A stretch of DNA of 64,000 nt from Carboxylicivirga agarovorans (GCF_050589845.1 NZ_JBNGPA010000008.1:1-64000), one strand, 5' to 3'; shown: positions 15,638 through 23,923, counted from the first letter of the stretch. Numbers and translations: made by a program. The notes: generated from the letters alone by a model not told the origin.

Positions 15638-16628
15638 AATTACTTCAAGCTTCCTCACACTTATTTCACTTTTCTTTATCGCTCAATTTACCATTGCACA
15701 GTCAATTACAGGTGAATACGCAATCATGTTCTATAACGTTGAGAATCTCTTTGATTGCGAGAACGATAGCCAGAAACAGGATGATGAATTTACACCTGAT
15801 GGCAATAAAAACTGGAATAATTACCGACTTTACAACAAGATAAAAGGCCTGGGAAGAACAATTGTGGCAGTCAACGAATGGAATCCTCCAGCCATTATTG
15901 GACTTTGTGAGGTAGAAAATGACGATATTCTCAAAAAACTCATATACAGCACCGGTTTATACAATCTGAACTACAAATACATTCACTACGAATCGATGGA
16001 TAAGCGTGGTATTGATGTGGCATTATTGTACAGAAAGGGCTTTAGCCCGATAAAGTCTTCACCAATCCTGCTTTCAGATACAACAGAACACTTCTTTACA
16101 AGAGACGCTTTATATGTAAAAGGAGCCATCTCTGGCGATACGCTTCATATAATTGTAAACCACTGGCCATCCAAACGTGGTGGTGAGCTGGCTTCAGAGA
16201 CAAAGAGAGAAATGGTTGCCAAAGTAATAGCTTCAAAAATTGATTCAATCAAACATACTGATCAACATGCTAAACTGGTCATCATTGGAGATTTTAACGC
16301 GGAAATGAATTCCCCCTCGCTCCAATACCTGCTAACCAGGTCAAAAACAGATTCACAACTTAAAGCCAGGGAAATAAGAATGGATAAGGTGCAGGGCTCA
16401 CATAAATACAAAGGAACCTGGTCATTAATTGATCATATTCTCATTTCAGAAACCTGGCTTAACAACCCGGTATATGGCTTTGATCACCGTATTGTCAGCC
16501 TCCCCTTCTTGCTTGAAACTGATAATACGTACAGCGGATCAAAACCCCATCGCACATACACAGGACCAAGGTATGTGGGTGGAATCAGTGATCATTTACC
16601 TGTCATAATCAAAATTCACAAAAACTAA
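15624..16628 (+). CDS. Secreted endonuclease/exonuclease/phosphatase family protein
   Basis: Starting at the ATG at 15624, the protein has 334 residues and opens with a signal peptide (MRKSKITSSFLTLISLFFIAQFTIAQ). It overlaps the beta-helix gene by 14 bases. The upstream start at 15561 would give a longer non-signal leader. Motifs of the DNase I/EEP superfamily are visible: FYNVENLFD, the catalytic Glu in GLCEVEND, VNHWPSKRGG, IGDFNAE and the C-terminal SDHLPVII. Length and signal are like the extracellular EEP proteins of Bacteroidota. It could be a nuclease for nutrient DNA or a phosphodiesterase. Its translational coupling to the beta-helix lipoprotein suggests a joint export locus. Confidence 0.87.
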   Translation: MRKSKITSSFLTLISLFFIAQFTIAQSITGEYAIMFYNVENLFDCENDSQKQDDEFTPDGNKNWNNYRLYNKIKGLGRTIVAVNEWNPPAIIGLCEVENDDILKKLIYSTGLYNLNYKYIHYESMDKRGIDVALLYRKGFSPIKSSPILLSDTTEHFFTRDALYVKGAISGDTLHIIVNHWPSKRGGELASETKREMVAKVIASKIDSIKHTDQHAKLVIIGDFNAEMNSPSLQYLLTRSKTDSQLKAREIRMDKVQGSHKYKGTWSLIDHILISETWLNNPVYGFDHRIVSLPFLLETDNTYSGSKPHRTYTGPRYVGGISDHLPVIIKIHKN

Positions 16629-16729
16629 AAAGCATAATATCAGCATTTTGTGTAGCTTTTTATCATTTTTTTTTGCACTATAGCAGGAAATCCTTTTTTC
16701 TGCCGTCAATAGTATGTAGAATAATTTTA

Positions 16730-17305
16730 ATGACAGACGAAAAACTACTTTTAGACAGAGTTGTAAAAGGTGATTCCAATGCCTTTCGTGAATTGGTTGA
16801 GTTAAACCATAAGAAAGTCATACACATTTGTTTATCGTATGTTGGAAACCCAACTGATGCTGAAGATATTGCCCAGGAGGTATTTATAGAAATGTATCGT
16901 TCGATCAATAACTTTAGAAATGAATCGAGCATATCAACCTGGCTGTATCGCTTAGCTGTGAATAAATCGCTGGATCACATCAGGCAAAGCAAACGTTTAA
17001 AACGCGGAAGTGGTAAAGTAAGCTCAATGGAAAAATCAGAAATTGAGAGAATAAATATATCAAACAAACAACTGGCAAGTGATTCTCTTGAAGAAGAAGA
17101 GCGGAAAAAACTGCTGTACCGATCAATAGATCAATTGCCTGAACGACAAAAAGAGGCCCTTTTATTGTCACAGATCAAGGAATTGAAACAACAGGAGGTT
17201 GCTGATATAATGGATACCTCCGTTTCATCTGTTGAATCATTGTTAGTGAGAGCGAAACGCAAGTTAAAAGAATTGCTGATTAAGCACAAAGAAGAGATAT
17301 ATTAA
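16730..17305 (+). CDS. ECF-subfamily RNA polymerase sigma factor
   Basis: The protein has 191 residues from the ATG at 16730 (MTDEKLLLDRVVKGDSNAF); the upstream in-frame ATG at 16673 adds a hydrophobic, non-family leader. Region 2 includes DAEDIAQEVFIEMYRSINNFRNESSISTWLYRLAVNKSLDHIR (about 45-87), the canonical -10 recognition helix. Region 4 is LPERQKEALLLSQIKELKQQEVADIMDTSVSSVESLLVRAKRKLKELL (about 135-182), which recognises -35. No extra domain is present. It heads a four-gene run with an apparent membrane regulator and two Spy/CnrX-like proteins. This is the arrangement used for envelope-stress or metal-responsive sigma factors. Confidence 0.93.
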   Translation: MTDEKLLLDRVVKGDSNAFRELVELNHKKVIHICLSYVGNPTDAEDIAQEVFIEMYRSINNFRNESSISTWLYRLAVNKSLDHIRQSKRLKRGSGKVSSMEKSEIERINISNKQLASDSLEEEERKKLLYRSIDQLPERQKEALLLSQIKELKQQEVADIMDTSVSSVESLLVRAKRKLKELLIKHKEEIY

Positions 17306-17350
17306 CGCAAGATTATTATTTTTTTATCGTCATATAAGTGAGTGTTAGTT

Positions 17351-17698
17351 ATGAAAAATAATGAAAAACATATAATTGATGTTGACCAGATGCTTCGCCA
17401 GGTATCGGTTGATGACTATAAACCTTCACCAGGTTTTGTAGATGATGTTATGACCAAAATTGCAGGCATTGAGCAACACAAATCACCAAATAAGTACTTA
17501 AGAATTGGTTTTCAACTGGCCGCGGCTTGTGCAATTCTTGTGTTTATAACAAATGCATTTGTTATACTCAATTCATTAGGTGTTAATGATACAGACACGA
17601 ATGACTGGACCTCTGTATATGAAACCAGCAATTCTGCCAACTGGTTCGATTACGAGAATGATGATACATTTTTGGCAAACAATCAAATAAACAAATAG
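17351..17698 (+). CDS. Single-pass membrane protein, putative anti-sigma factor
   Basis: The protein has 115 residues from the ATG at 17351; a GTG nine bases earlier is less likely. An N-terminal cytoplasmic part of about 50 residues (DQMLRQVSVDDYKPSPGFVDDVMTKI) contains the SPGFVDDVMTKI segment often seen in front of Bacteroidota anti-sigma membrane helices. One hydrophobic segment follows (about 53-77, IGFQLAAACAILVFITNAFVIL), then a short acidic exterior. There is no zinc-binding HxxxCxxC. Being immediately downstream of the ECF gene, it is most simply its anti-sigma regulator, but this is inferred from context. One base separates it from the next gene. Confidence 0.65.
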   Translation: MKNNEKHIIDVDQMLRQVSVDDYKPSPGFVDDVMTKIAGIEQHKSPNKYLRIGFQLAAACAILVFITNAFVILNSLGVNDTDTNDWTSVYETSNSANWFDYENDDTFLANNQINK

Positions 17699-17699
17699 T

Positions 17700-18203
17700 A
17701 TGAAAAGACCCTGTAAAATATGCTGGATTATTTTAGCCTTGTTCCTGCTTGGTAATATCATACTATTAGGTTTCTGGTGGTTTGATGACGATCAGGAAGA
17801 CAGACGGAGAGAGTTCAGTAAGGAAGAACGTCACCAGGGAATGCGTCAACACTTTATCAGGAACGCTGGTATTGATGAAGAGCAATTTGACGAGATGTAT
17901 GCCCTATGGAAAGAACATTCTAAAAAAATGAACTCCCTCCAGGAATATTCAGACAGCCTGAGGCAAGTACTAAAAGCAGAAACGTTCAGTGACAGTCCAG
18001 ACAGCCTGGAAGTTAAAGCCTTATTTATAGAAATAGCCGATAAACAAAGACAGATAGAAGAAGCTAACTTCTACCACTACAGAAGGATAAGAAGCATTTG
18101 TAAAACAGAAGAGCAAAGGGAGCAGCTAGACAAAATGTTTCGATCCAAAATAATGGATAGACGACCTCAAAGACGTTATAAAGGACACAGAGGTAAACAC
18201 TAA
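17700..18203 (+). CDS. Membrane-anchored CnrX/Spy-like periplasmic sensor protein
   Basis: This 167-residue protein has a single N-terminal hydrophobic anchor (CWIILALFLLGNIILLGFWWF). An extracytoplasmic helical part follows, with FSKEERHQGMRQHFIRNAGIDEEQFDEMYALWKEHSKKMNSLQEYSDSLRQVL. The C-terminal SICKTEEQREQLDKMFRSKIMDRRP resembles the LTxxQ/heavy-metal-sensor (CnrX, ZraP, CpxP) fold: paired helices and a final EQREQLDKMF. The tail is His/Arg-rich (RRYKGHRGKH). As in cnrYXH, a periplasmic sensor of this type could release the sigma factor from its membrane inhibitor. Metal binding is not proven. Confidence 0.7.
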   Translation: MKRPCKICWIILALFLLGNIILLGFWWFDDDQEDRRREFSKEERHQGMRQHFIRNAGIDEEQFDEMYALWKEHSKKMNSLQEYSDSLRQVLKAETFSDSPDSLEVKALFIEIADKQRQIEEANFYHYRRIRSICKTEEQREQLDKMFRSKIMDRRPQRRYKGHRGKH

Positions 18204-18224
18204 GCACTTAAAATACTGATATTA

Positions 18225-18262
18225 TATCACTTAGCAAATGCGCGCTTGCTAAGAATGTGATA
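18225..18262 (+). promoter_or_regulatory. Intercistronic hairpin in the ECF operon
   Basis: TATCAC + TTAGCAA (18225-18237) pairs with TTGCTAA (18246-18252) and, across a GAAT bulge, with GTGATA (18257-18262). No U-tract follows, so it looks more like a processing or stabilising structure than a terminator. Confidence 0.5.
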
Positions 18263-18302
18263 GCTATATCCGATTGTAAAATAAAACTAAAAATTAAACA
18301 CG

Positions 18303-19190
18303 ATGAAAAACAGATATTTATTCGCAGCAATTGCAGTACTCTTGACATTCACAACAGTATCTGCACAACGAAATTCGAAACAAGCTAATCGTTCGAACAG
18401 GGATATAAAACAACAAGAATGCCGCATTAACAACCTGACTGAAGAACAACAAGACTACCTGAAGCAGGAAAGAGTGAAGTTCCAGAAAGAAATTCAGGCA
18501 GATAGAAACCAGTTGGGCGAACTTATGGCAAAAAAGCGCACCCTTGAAACAACCGAACCTCTGAACCAGAAGAACCTTGATAAAGTTTTAAGCGATATCA
18601 ATGCTGTTAAAACAAGTATGGCGAAAAAAAGGGTTCGACATCAACAAGCCATCAAATCACAGTTGACTGACGAACAGCTAATAGCCTTTGAACAGCATTC
18701 GAATAATAACAGAAAAAGAATGCATAAAGGCCAGGGAGCAGATAGCAAAGGAAAATTTGAGTGCATGAGCAAAGGCAGTAAGCAAAATATGCATGGTAAA
18801 AAAGGAGGTAATCGAATGAAAGGACACGGTTATGCAAACGGAAGACATTGTGGCAGAGGCCATGGCAAAGGCAACTATAATGAATGCATACTATCAGACG
18901 AACTAAAGGAAGAACTTAAAACTGCACGTCTTGAACTGTTAAAACAAGAACAACCTTTAAGCAATCAACTTAATGAATTACGAGCGCAATACAGAACAAT
19001 AACCTATGGCAGAACGATTGATTTAAAGAAAGTGGACAAAAACATTGATCAACAAGCAGCTATACAGCTTGAACTTGCCAAATTAAAAAGCAAGCATAAA
19101 CTTGATATAAGAAGTCAGTTAAGTGACGAGGAAAAAATTTGGTTTGACAAGAGGCAAATGCAAAGAATGCGTTATAACGCGATGAATTAA
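18303..19190 (+). CDS. Duplicated Spy/LTxxQ-like periplasmic protein with His/Cys/Gly-rich linker
   Basis: This 295-residue secreted protein has a signal peptide ending TTVSAQ. Two similar helical modules are seen. Module 1 (about 35-140) contains INNLTEEQQDYLKQERVKFQKEIQADRNQLGELMAKKRTLE and ends SQLTDEQLIAFEQH. Module 2 (about 198-290) contains CILSDELKEELKTARLELLKQEQPLSNQLNELRAQYRT and ends SQLSDEEKIWFDKR. Between them lies a Gly/Lys/His-rich linker with several Met and Cys (residues 144-197: HGKKGGNRMKGHGYANGRHCGRGHGKGNYNEC is its core). Each module resembles the Spy/CpxP chaperone or metal-responsive fold. The linker could bind metal. It is the fourth gene of the ECF operon. Confidence 0.75.
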   Translation: MKNRYLFAAIAVLLTFTTVSAQRNSKQANRSNRDIKQQECRINNLTEEQQDYLKQERVKFQKEIQADRNQLGELMAKKRTLETTEPLNQKNLDKVLSDINAVKTSMAKKRVRHQQAIKSQLTDEQLIAFEQHSNNNRKRMHKGQGADSKGKFECMSKGSKQNMHGKKGGNRMKGHGYANGRHCGRGHGKGNYNECILSDELKEELKTARLELLKQEQPLSNQLNELRAQYRTITYGRTIDLKKVDKNIDQQAAIQLELAKLKSKHKLDIRSQLSDEEKIWFDKRQMQRMRYNAMN

Positions 19191-19207
19191 ATCAATATTA
19201 CACATTA

Positions 19208-19249
19208 TTAAAAAGCCCGATTGAAAATATTTTCAATCGGGCTTTTTAA
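19208..19249 (+). terminator. Terminator, perfect 42-bp palindrome
   Basis: This is a perfect inverted repeat with arms of 21 bases (AAAAAGCCCGATTGAAAA and its complement), ending in CTTTTT. It lies 18 bases after the last gene of the ECF operon. Confidence 0.9.
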
Positions 19250-19430
19250 ATACCCAAATAAGCAAACCTGCTCATATGTAAATACTTAAATATTTTAATT
19301 TGGAGTGAGTGATAAAAATCATAAGCAATTATCCATTTTTTAAGGTAGTATTGTCACCCTAAACGTTTGATTGAGTGTCTTAAAGTAAAGTTACAAATCA
19401 TAAGCTAAATCCTTAATAAGATTATTTACC

Positions 19431-20555
19431 ATGAATGAAAAGCAATGCAAACGAATCCAGGGTCTGTCAACATTAGTTGGTAATACCCCACTCCTGGCTA
19501 TTGAATTCGAGTATAAAGGAACAACTAGAAAAATTTACGCCAAAGCTGAATTTCTTAACCTTACGGGTAGTATTAAAGACCGTATGGCTTTCCATATCCT
19601 AAGTAAAGCATATGAGGAAGGTCAATTAAAAGAAGGTGACAGAATTATTGAAGCGACAAGTGGTAATACAGGTATTGCTTTTTCTGGTGTAGGAAGAGCA
19701 ATGGGACATCCGGTTACCATTTTTATGCCTAACTGGATGAGTCAGGAACGCAAGAACCTGATTAAAAGTTTTGGTGCTGATATACGCCTGGTAACACCTG
19801 AGGAAGGCGGCTTCCTTGGAAGTATAGATATGGCCAATCAGTTGGCTTCAGAGAATGACAGTACATTTTTACCTCGTCAATTTTCAAATTACGACAATTG
19901 CGAGGCACATTATACAACAACAGGCCCTGAATTATACTGGCAGTTAAAATTCCGTTCACTTATTCCTGATGCGTTTGTGGCGGGTGTAGGAACCGGAGGA
20001 ACTGTTATGGGCGTAGGAAAATATCTCCGCGAGAAAATAGAAGGTGTCAAGATTCATCCCCTTGAACCATCCAATTCACCCACTATGACAACCGGGTATA
20101 AAGTTGGAAAACACCGTATCCAGGGTATCTCAGATGAGTTTATTCCTTCCATAGTGAAACTGGATGAATTGGATGAAATTGTCAGCGTTGACGATGGTGA
20201 CGCAATAATTATGGCGCAGAAATTAAGTGCTGAACTTGGTTTAGGCGTTGGAATTTCAAGTGGCGCCAATTTCCTTGGAGCTCTTAAAATCCAGGAGGAA
20301 TTGGGTCCTGATGCAGTAGTGGTTACTGTTTTTGCAGATGATAATAAGAAGTATCTGAGTACTGACCTTATGAATGAGGAGCCGGTAAAAGAAGACTTTA
20401 TGTCTACAGGTGTTGAACTTCACAGCTATGCAGCCTTCAAACGTGTCTGTCATACCTGTTGTGACCCTAAAGATTGCCTGGAATCGTGCTACGAAGGCGG
20501 TGAAAGGGAAGTAAAATTACCTGCCTGCCCAAGAAGAGAGACAGTAAGTAATTAG
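19431..20555 (+). CDS. Cysteine-synthase-like PLP enzyme with Cys-rich C-terminal tail
   Basis: This 374-residue protein is a fold-type II PLP enzyme of the CysK/CBS family. The Schiff-base lysine is Lys49 in TGSIKDR. The substrate loop is ATSGNTG (75-81). The phosphate loop is GVGTGGTVMGVG (185-196), and GISSGANF (274-281) is the C-terminal cofactor contact. It would make cysteine from O-acetylserine or related activated serine, or act on similar substrates. The catalytic core ends near 310. The last 50 residues form an extra tail with six cysteines (340, 343, 344, 349, 353, 366: CHTCC...C...C...C), absent from ordinary CysK. No CBS domain pair is present. It is monocistronic with a good terminator. 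Confidence 0.88.
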   Translation: MNEKQCKRIQGLSTLVGNTPLLAIEFEYKGTTRKIYAKAEFLNLTGSIKDRMAFHILSKAYEEGQLKEGDRIIEATSGNTGIAFSGVGRAMGHPVTIFMPNWMSQERKNLIKSFGADIRLVTPEEGGFLGSIDMANQLASENDSTFLPRQFSNYDNCEAHYTTTGPELYWQLKFRSLIPDAFVAGVGTGGTVMGVGKYLREKIEGVKIHPLEPSNSPTMTTGYKVGKHRIQGISDEFIPSIVKLDELDEIVSVDDGDAIIMAQKLSAELGLGVGISSGANFLGALKIQEELGPDAVVVTVFADDNKKYLSTDLMNEEPVKEDFMSTGVELHSYAAFKRVCHTCCDPKDCLESCYEGGEREVKLPACPRRETVSN

Positions 20556-20587
20556 TTTTTATAATAGTTTGATAAAGTTTTGGTTTG

Positions 20588-20623
20588 ATAAGCCACCTCA
20601 ATAAACGAATTGAGGTGGCTTAT
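20588..20623 (+). terminator. Terminator after the cysteine-synthase-like gene
   Basis: ATAAGCCACCTCAAT pairs with ATTGAGGTGGCTTAT around a six-base loop, followed by a run of T. It lies between convergent genes. Confidence 0.88.
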
Positions 20624-20627
20624 TTTT

Positions 20628-21434
20628 TTAAGATTCTGTTTCAAGTATCTTATTATAACCAGCAACAACTCCCTGTATTAATGAAGAACTAAATCCTTCA
20701 TACTCCATTTTATTAAGTGATTTTATCGTTACTCCCAGTGGTGTTGTCACCTTATCAATTTCCGGTTCGGGGTGAGAGTTATTTTCAATGATCAACTTTG
20801 AGGCACCCTTCATAATCTGTGCGGCAATTTCCTGCGATAATTTCGATGAGAATCCAATCTCAATGCCTCCCTGAGAAGCAGCACGTAAAAAGCGCAGTGC
20901 AAAAGCAATTCCACATGATGCCAATACTGTGGCAGCAGGCATTTGAGCTTCAGGGATGACCATTGTTGATCCAAGCTGATCAAAAATATTCACCACATCT
21001 TCCTTATAGGATAAGCCTTTTTCGTTAAACGATAATGCGGTCATTGATTCCTGGATAGCTATAGCCGTATTAGGCATTGCTCGAATAATTGGCATATCAC
21101 CCAGATATTCTTCCAGATCATTGATCTTAATTCCTGATATAACCGAAATTACGACATGATCACCAGACACCAATGTTTCCTTCACCTGACTTAACAGTGC
21201 ACGTGCAGCAGTTGGTTTTACAGCAATGATCACAATTTCAGCGCCATTAATAGCACTTACGTTGTCTGTGGTGATATTAAATCCATCCTCGTCTTTTAAG
21301 TGCTGAATAAATTCCAGTTCAAGGTTGGTAATCGTAATTTGATCAGCGGTCATTAAGCCACTTTTTACAAGCCCTTTTGCGATGGAAGAGCCGAGGTTGC
21401 CTCCTCCAAGAATCGCAATGTTTTTAGATATCAT
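20628..21434 (-). CDS. proC: Pyrroline-5-carboxylate reductase
   Basis: This 268-residue NAD(P)H-dependent enzyme performs the last step of proline synthesis. The N-terminal Rossmann loop is IAILGGGNLGSSIAKGL. VIIAVKP and VVISVISGI follow, then the family motif IIRAMPNTAIAIQESMTAL. The C-terminal helical dimerisation region ends with TTPLGVTIKSLNKMEYEGFSSSLIQGV, which includes the conserved T-x-P-G-G/T type signature. Length matches E. coli ProC (269). It is monocistronic, with TAGCTTTG as a likely -7 element about 41 bases upstream. Confidence 0.95.
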   Translation of the reverse strand: MISKNIAILGGGNLGSSIAKGLVKSGLMTADQITITNLELEFIQHLKDEDGFNITTDNVSAINGAEIVIIAVKPTAARALLSQVKETLVSGDHVVISVISGIKINDLEEYLGDMPIIRAMPNTAIAIQESMTALSFNEKGLSYKEDVVNIFDQLGSTMVIPEAQMPAATVLASCGIAFALRFLRAASQGGIEIGFSSKLSQEIAAQIMKGASKLIIENNSHPEPEIDKVTTPLGVTIKSLNKMEYEGFSSSLIQGVVAGYNKILETES

Positions 21435-21474
21435 CCTGTTTTATGTTGTGTTTGATAAGCAATAATATACTGCA

Positions 21475-21482
21475 CAAAGCTA
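21475..21482 (-). promoter_or_regulatory. Putative -7 promoter (proC)
   Basis: The minus strand reads TAGCTTTG, 41 bases before the proC start. Confidence 0.5.
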
Positions 21483-21548
21483 GACAGGATAATCGATAAA
21501 AAAATCACCAATAATGGTGAAATATATCATTGTTTGAGCCCATTTTTA

Positions 21549-22337
21549 TCAGGCAATTGATTTGTTATTTTCGATTACTTCATGCGCTGCCAGCGTAGCA
21601 GCAACAACAGAAACAATGGAGATAAAACCGGCTAACATAACTCCTATATAAGGTATCAATAATACAAGCGAGAACACAAAGCCGTTTCCAATAGCAAGGC
21701 CTTTATTGCGCCTCATAAATCGTATGCTGACATCTATTTTAAATCGCCTGCGCTCAAAAGTATAATCGAGAAATGAAAAACCATAAAAATAAGCCGAGAC
21801 CAGAAACAGGGCGACAGGCGTAAGATATCCAACAACAGGTATGAAGCTTAACAGAAATAGCAACACTGTAAAAAACAGTTCAACCGATAAGTTACGCATA
21901 GCCAGCAATACTCCCCGTAGGATATCACGCATAAATTGCTGAAAATTGAAAGGTATTGTTGTTCCCGATATAATCTCTTCGGTTTTCTCAGACAGAAAGG
22001 CAAAAACAGGAGATAACATTATCAGTATAATATAGCCTCCTATATATGCGTAAATGATGAAAAACAACAATCGTAACACGATCCAGATAAATCCTTTTAT
22101 CAGACTAATTACAAAGCCTGAGCCCCAAAAATCCCAGGCTTCAATATTCATCCACTCATTGATGGAGGTAATAACACCATCACTAAGTGTTGTTACTGAC
22201 CAGAACCCACCAATAAAAAGCAGGATATTAAATAATACGGGAAAAATAAAATACCAGCCCAGTTTATTACGGAACATAAAAGATGTTGCCCGTGAATACG
22301 ATTTCAAACCTAACTGAAAACCTTGTCGATAGTTCAT
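21549..22337 (-). CDS. EI24/CysZ-like integral membrane protein
   Basis: The protein has 262 residues from the ATG at 22337 (MNYRQGFQLGLKSYSRATSFMF), which matches the usual family start; a longer frame begins at 22364. There are four to six long hydrophobic stretches, with the EI24 family hallmarks of an early amphipathic helix, a large double helix (FIWIVLRLLFFIIYAYIGGYIILIMLSPVFAFLSEKTEEI) and the SYFYGFSFLDYTFERRR-like loop (SAYFYGFSFLDYTFERR). CysZ members mediate sulfate uptake; other EI24 proteins have no known role. It is divergent from purB with 97 bp between start codons. Sulfate transport is plausible but not shown. Confidence 0.82.
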   Translation of the reverse strand: MNYRQGFQLGLKSYSRATSFMFRNKLGWYFIFPVLFNILLFIGGFWSVTTLSDGVITSINEWMNIEAWDFWGSGFVISLIKGFIWIVLRLLFFIIYAYIGGYIILIMLSPVFAFLSEKTEEIISGTTIPFNFQQFMRDILRGVLLAMRNLSVELFFTVLLFLLSFIPVVGYLTPVALFLVSAYFYGFSFLDYTFERRRFKIDVSIRFMRRNKGLAIGNGFVFSLVLLIPYIGVMLAGFISIVSVVAATLAAHEVIENNKSIA

Positions 22338-22371
22338 TATTAATGTCTCTCTTTTTAAAATCACACGAGGC

Positions 22372-22379
22372 CAAAACTA
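22372..22379 (-). promoter_or_regulatory. Putative -7 promoter (EI24-like gene)
   Basis: The minus strand reads TAGTTTTG, 35 bases before the chosen start. It is one half of a divergent pair with 22401-22408. Confidence 0.5.
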
Positions 22380-22400
22380 AGCTTTTAGCCGAAAATTTAC

Positions 22401-22408
22401 TACTTTTG
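22401..22408 (+). promoter_or_regulatory. Putative -7 promoter (purB)
   Basis: TACTTTTG followed by TGC, matching TAnnTTTG, 26 bases before the ATG at 22435. Confidence 0.55.
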
Positions 22409-22434
22409 TGCTGCCAAAAAATCAAATAGAAAAA

Positions 22435-23790
22435 ATGATGGATATTCAATTATTGACTGCCATATCGCCGGTTGACGGACGATATCGAAACAAAGTAGAT
22501 GGATTAGCTTTGTATTTTTCTGAATACGCTTTGATCCGCTATCGTGTTCTTGTTGAAATAGAGTACTTTATTGCTCTATGTGAGCAACCTCTTCCTCAAT
22601 TGGCCGACTTTGACAAAGCGCTTTACGAAGACTTGCGCAAAGTATATAAGAACTTTGAATTGGAAGATGCCGACCGCATTAAAGAAATTGAATCGGTAAC
22701 CAATCATGATGTAAAAGCAGTTGAATACTTCATCAAAGAAAAATTTGATGATTTAAAGCTTGAGAAATACAAAGAGTTTATCCACTTCGGTTTAACTTCT
22801 CAGGACATTAATAATACTGCTGTTCCTTATTCATTGCGTGATGCAGTGCACGATATCTACTATCCATTATTGGAAGAATTAATTCAAACGCTGGATCAGC
22901 TGGCTACTGAATGGAAAGATATTCCAATGTTGGCCAAAACACATGGACAACCAGCCTCTCCTACCCGTTTAGGTAAAGAGATGAAAGTGTATGTTGAGCG
23001 CCTTAACAAACAACTGGCCTTATTAAAGGGCATTCCTTGTTCTGCTAAGTTCGGTGGTGCAACAGGTAACTTCAATGCTCACAATGCTGCTTATCCTGAA
23101 ATTAACTGGGTTGATTTTGGTAACAACTTCGTTAATAACATCCTTAAGTTAGACCGCGAGCAAGTTACAACCCAGATTTCGAACTACGATAACATGGCTG
23201 CCAGTTTTGATAACTTCAAGCGCATCAATGTAATCTTGTTGGACCTGGCCCGTGACTTCTGGACATACATCATGATGGAGTACTTTAAGCAGAAGATTAA
23301 AAAAGGTGAAGTTGGCTCCAGTGCAATGCCACACAAGGTAAACCCTATTGACTTTGAAAACGCTGAGGGTAACCTGGGTATTGCCAATTCTATTTTCTCT
23401 CACTTAGCTGAGAAATTACCGGTTTCACGTTTACAGCGAGACTTAACCGATTCAACTGTATTACGTAACATAGGTGTACCAATTGCACACTCGGTTATTT
23501 CTATTCGCTCATTAGCTAAAGGTTTAGGTAAACTTTTATTGAATGAAAACGCTATTAAGCGCGACCTGGAAGATAACTGGGCGGTTGTAGCTGAAGGTAT
23601 TCAAACCATTCTTCGTCGTGAAGGTTATCCTAACCCATATGAAGCTTTAAAAGAGCTTACACGTACCAATGAAGAAATTAACGCCAAAACAATGGCTGCC
23701 TTTATTGAAACATTAAAAGTTTCGGAAGAGGTAAAAGAAGAAATGAGAGCTCTGACTCCTCACTCTTACACCGGCGTTTTTAAGATATAA
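22435..23790 (+). CDS. purB: Adenylosuccinate lyase
   Basis: The protein has 451 residues from ATG 22435 (a second ATG follows directly; the in-frame GTG at 22408 overlaps the promoter motif and is rejected). It catalyses two beta-eliminations: SAICAR to AICAR in purine synthesis and adenylosuccinate to AMP. The sequence opens LLTAISPVDGRYRNKVDGL. It carries the VTNHDVKAVEYFI and FGLTSQDINNTA segments and the superfamily signature GSSAMPHKVNPIDFENAEGN with the catalytic serine in the flexible loop. Length and sequence are the longer E. coli PurB type. It is monocistronic with a clear terminator. Confidence 0.96.
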   Translation: MMDIQLLTAISPVDGRYRNKVDGLALYFSEYALIRYRVLVEIEYFIALCEQPLPQLADFDKALYEDLRKVYKNFELEDADRIKEIESVTNHDVKAVEYFIKEKFDDLKLEKYKEFIHFGLTSQDINNTAVPYSLRDAVHDIYYPLLEELIQTLDQLATEWKDIPMLAKTHGQPASPTRLGKEMKVYVERLNKQLALLKGIPCSAKFGGATGNFNAHNAAYPEINWVDFGNNFVNNILKLDREQVTTQISNYDNMAASFDNFKRINVILLDLARDFWTYIMMEYFKQKIKKGEVGSSAMPHKVNPIDFENAEGNLGIANSIFSHLAEKLPVSRLQRDLTDSTVLRNIGVPIAHSVISIRSLAKGLGKLLLNENAIKRDLEDNWAVVAEGIQTILRREGYPNPYEALKELTRTNEEINAKTMAAFIETLKVSEEVKEEMRALTPHSYTGVFKI

Positions 23791-23810
23791 CATTAGCATT
23801 ACTTGTGATT

Positions 23811-23840
23811 CGGGCAGTAAAAGCATAATTTTACTGCCCG
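23811..23840 (+). terminator. Terminator of purB
   Basis: CGGGCAGTAAAA pairs with TTTTACTGCCCG around GCATAA, followed by TTTT. Confidence 0.88.
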
Positions 23841-23923
23841 TTTTGCATTTATGGCAAGAAGATTGACTTACGTGTATAACGGCCAATAACTGTCATAATG
23901 ACATCAAAAGCAATTAATCAATA

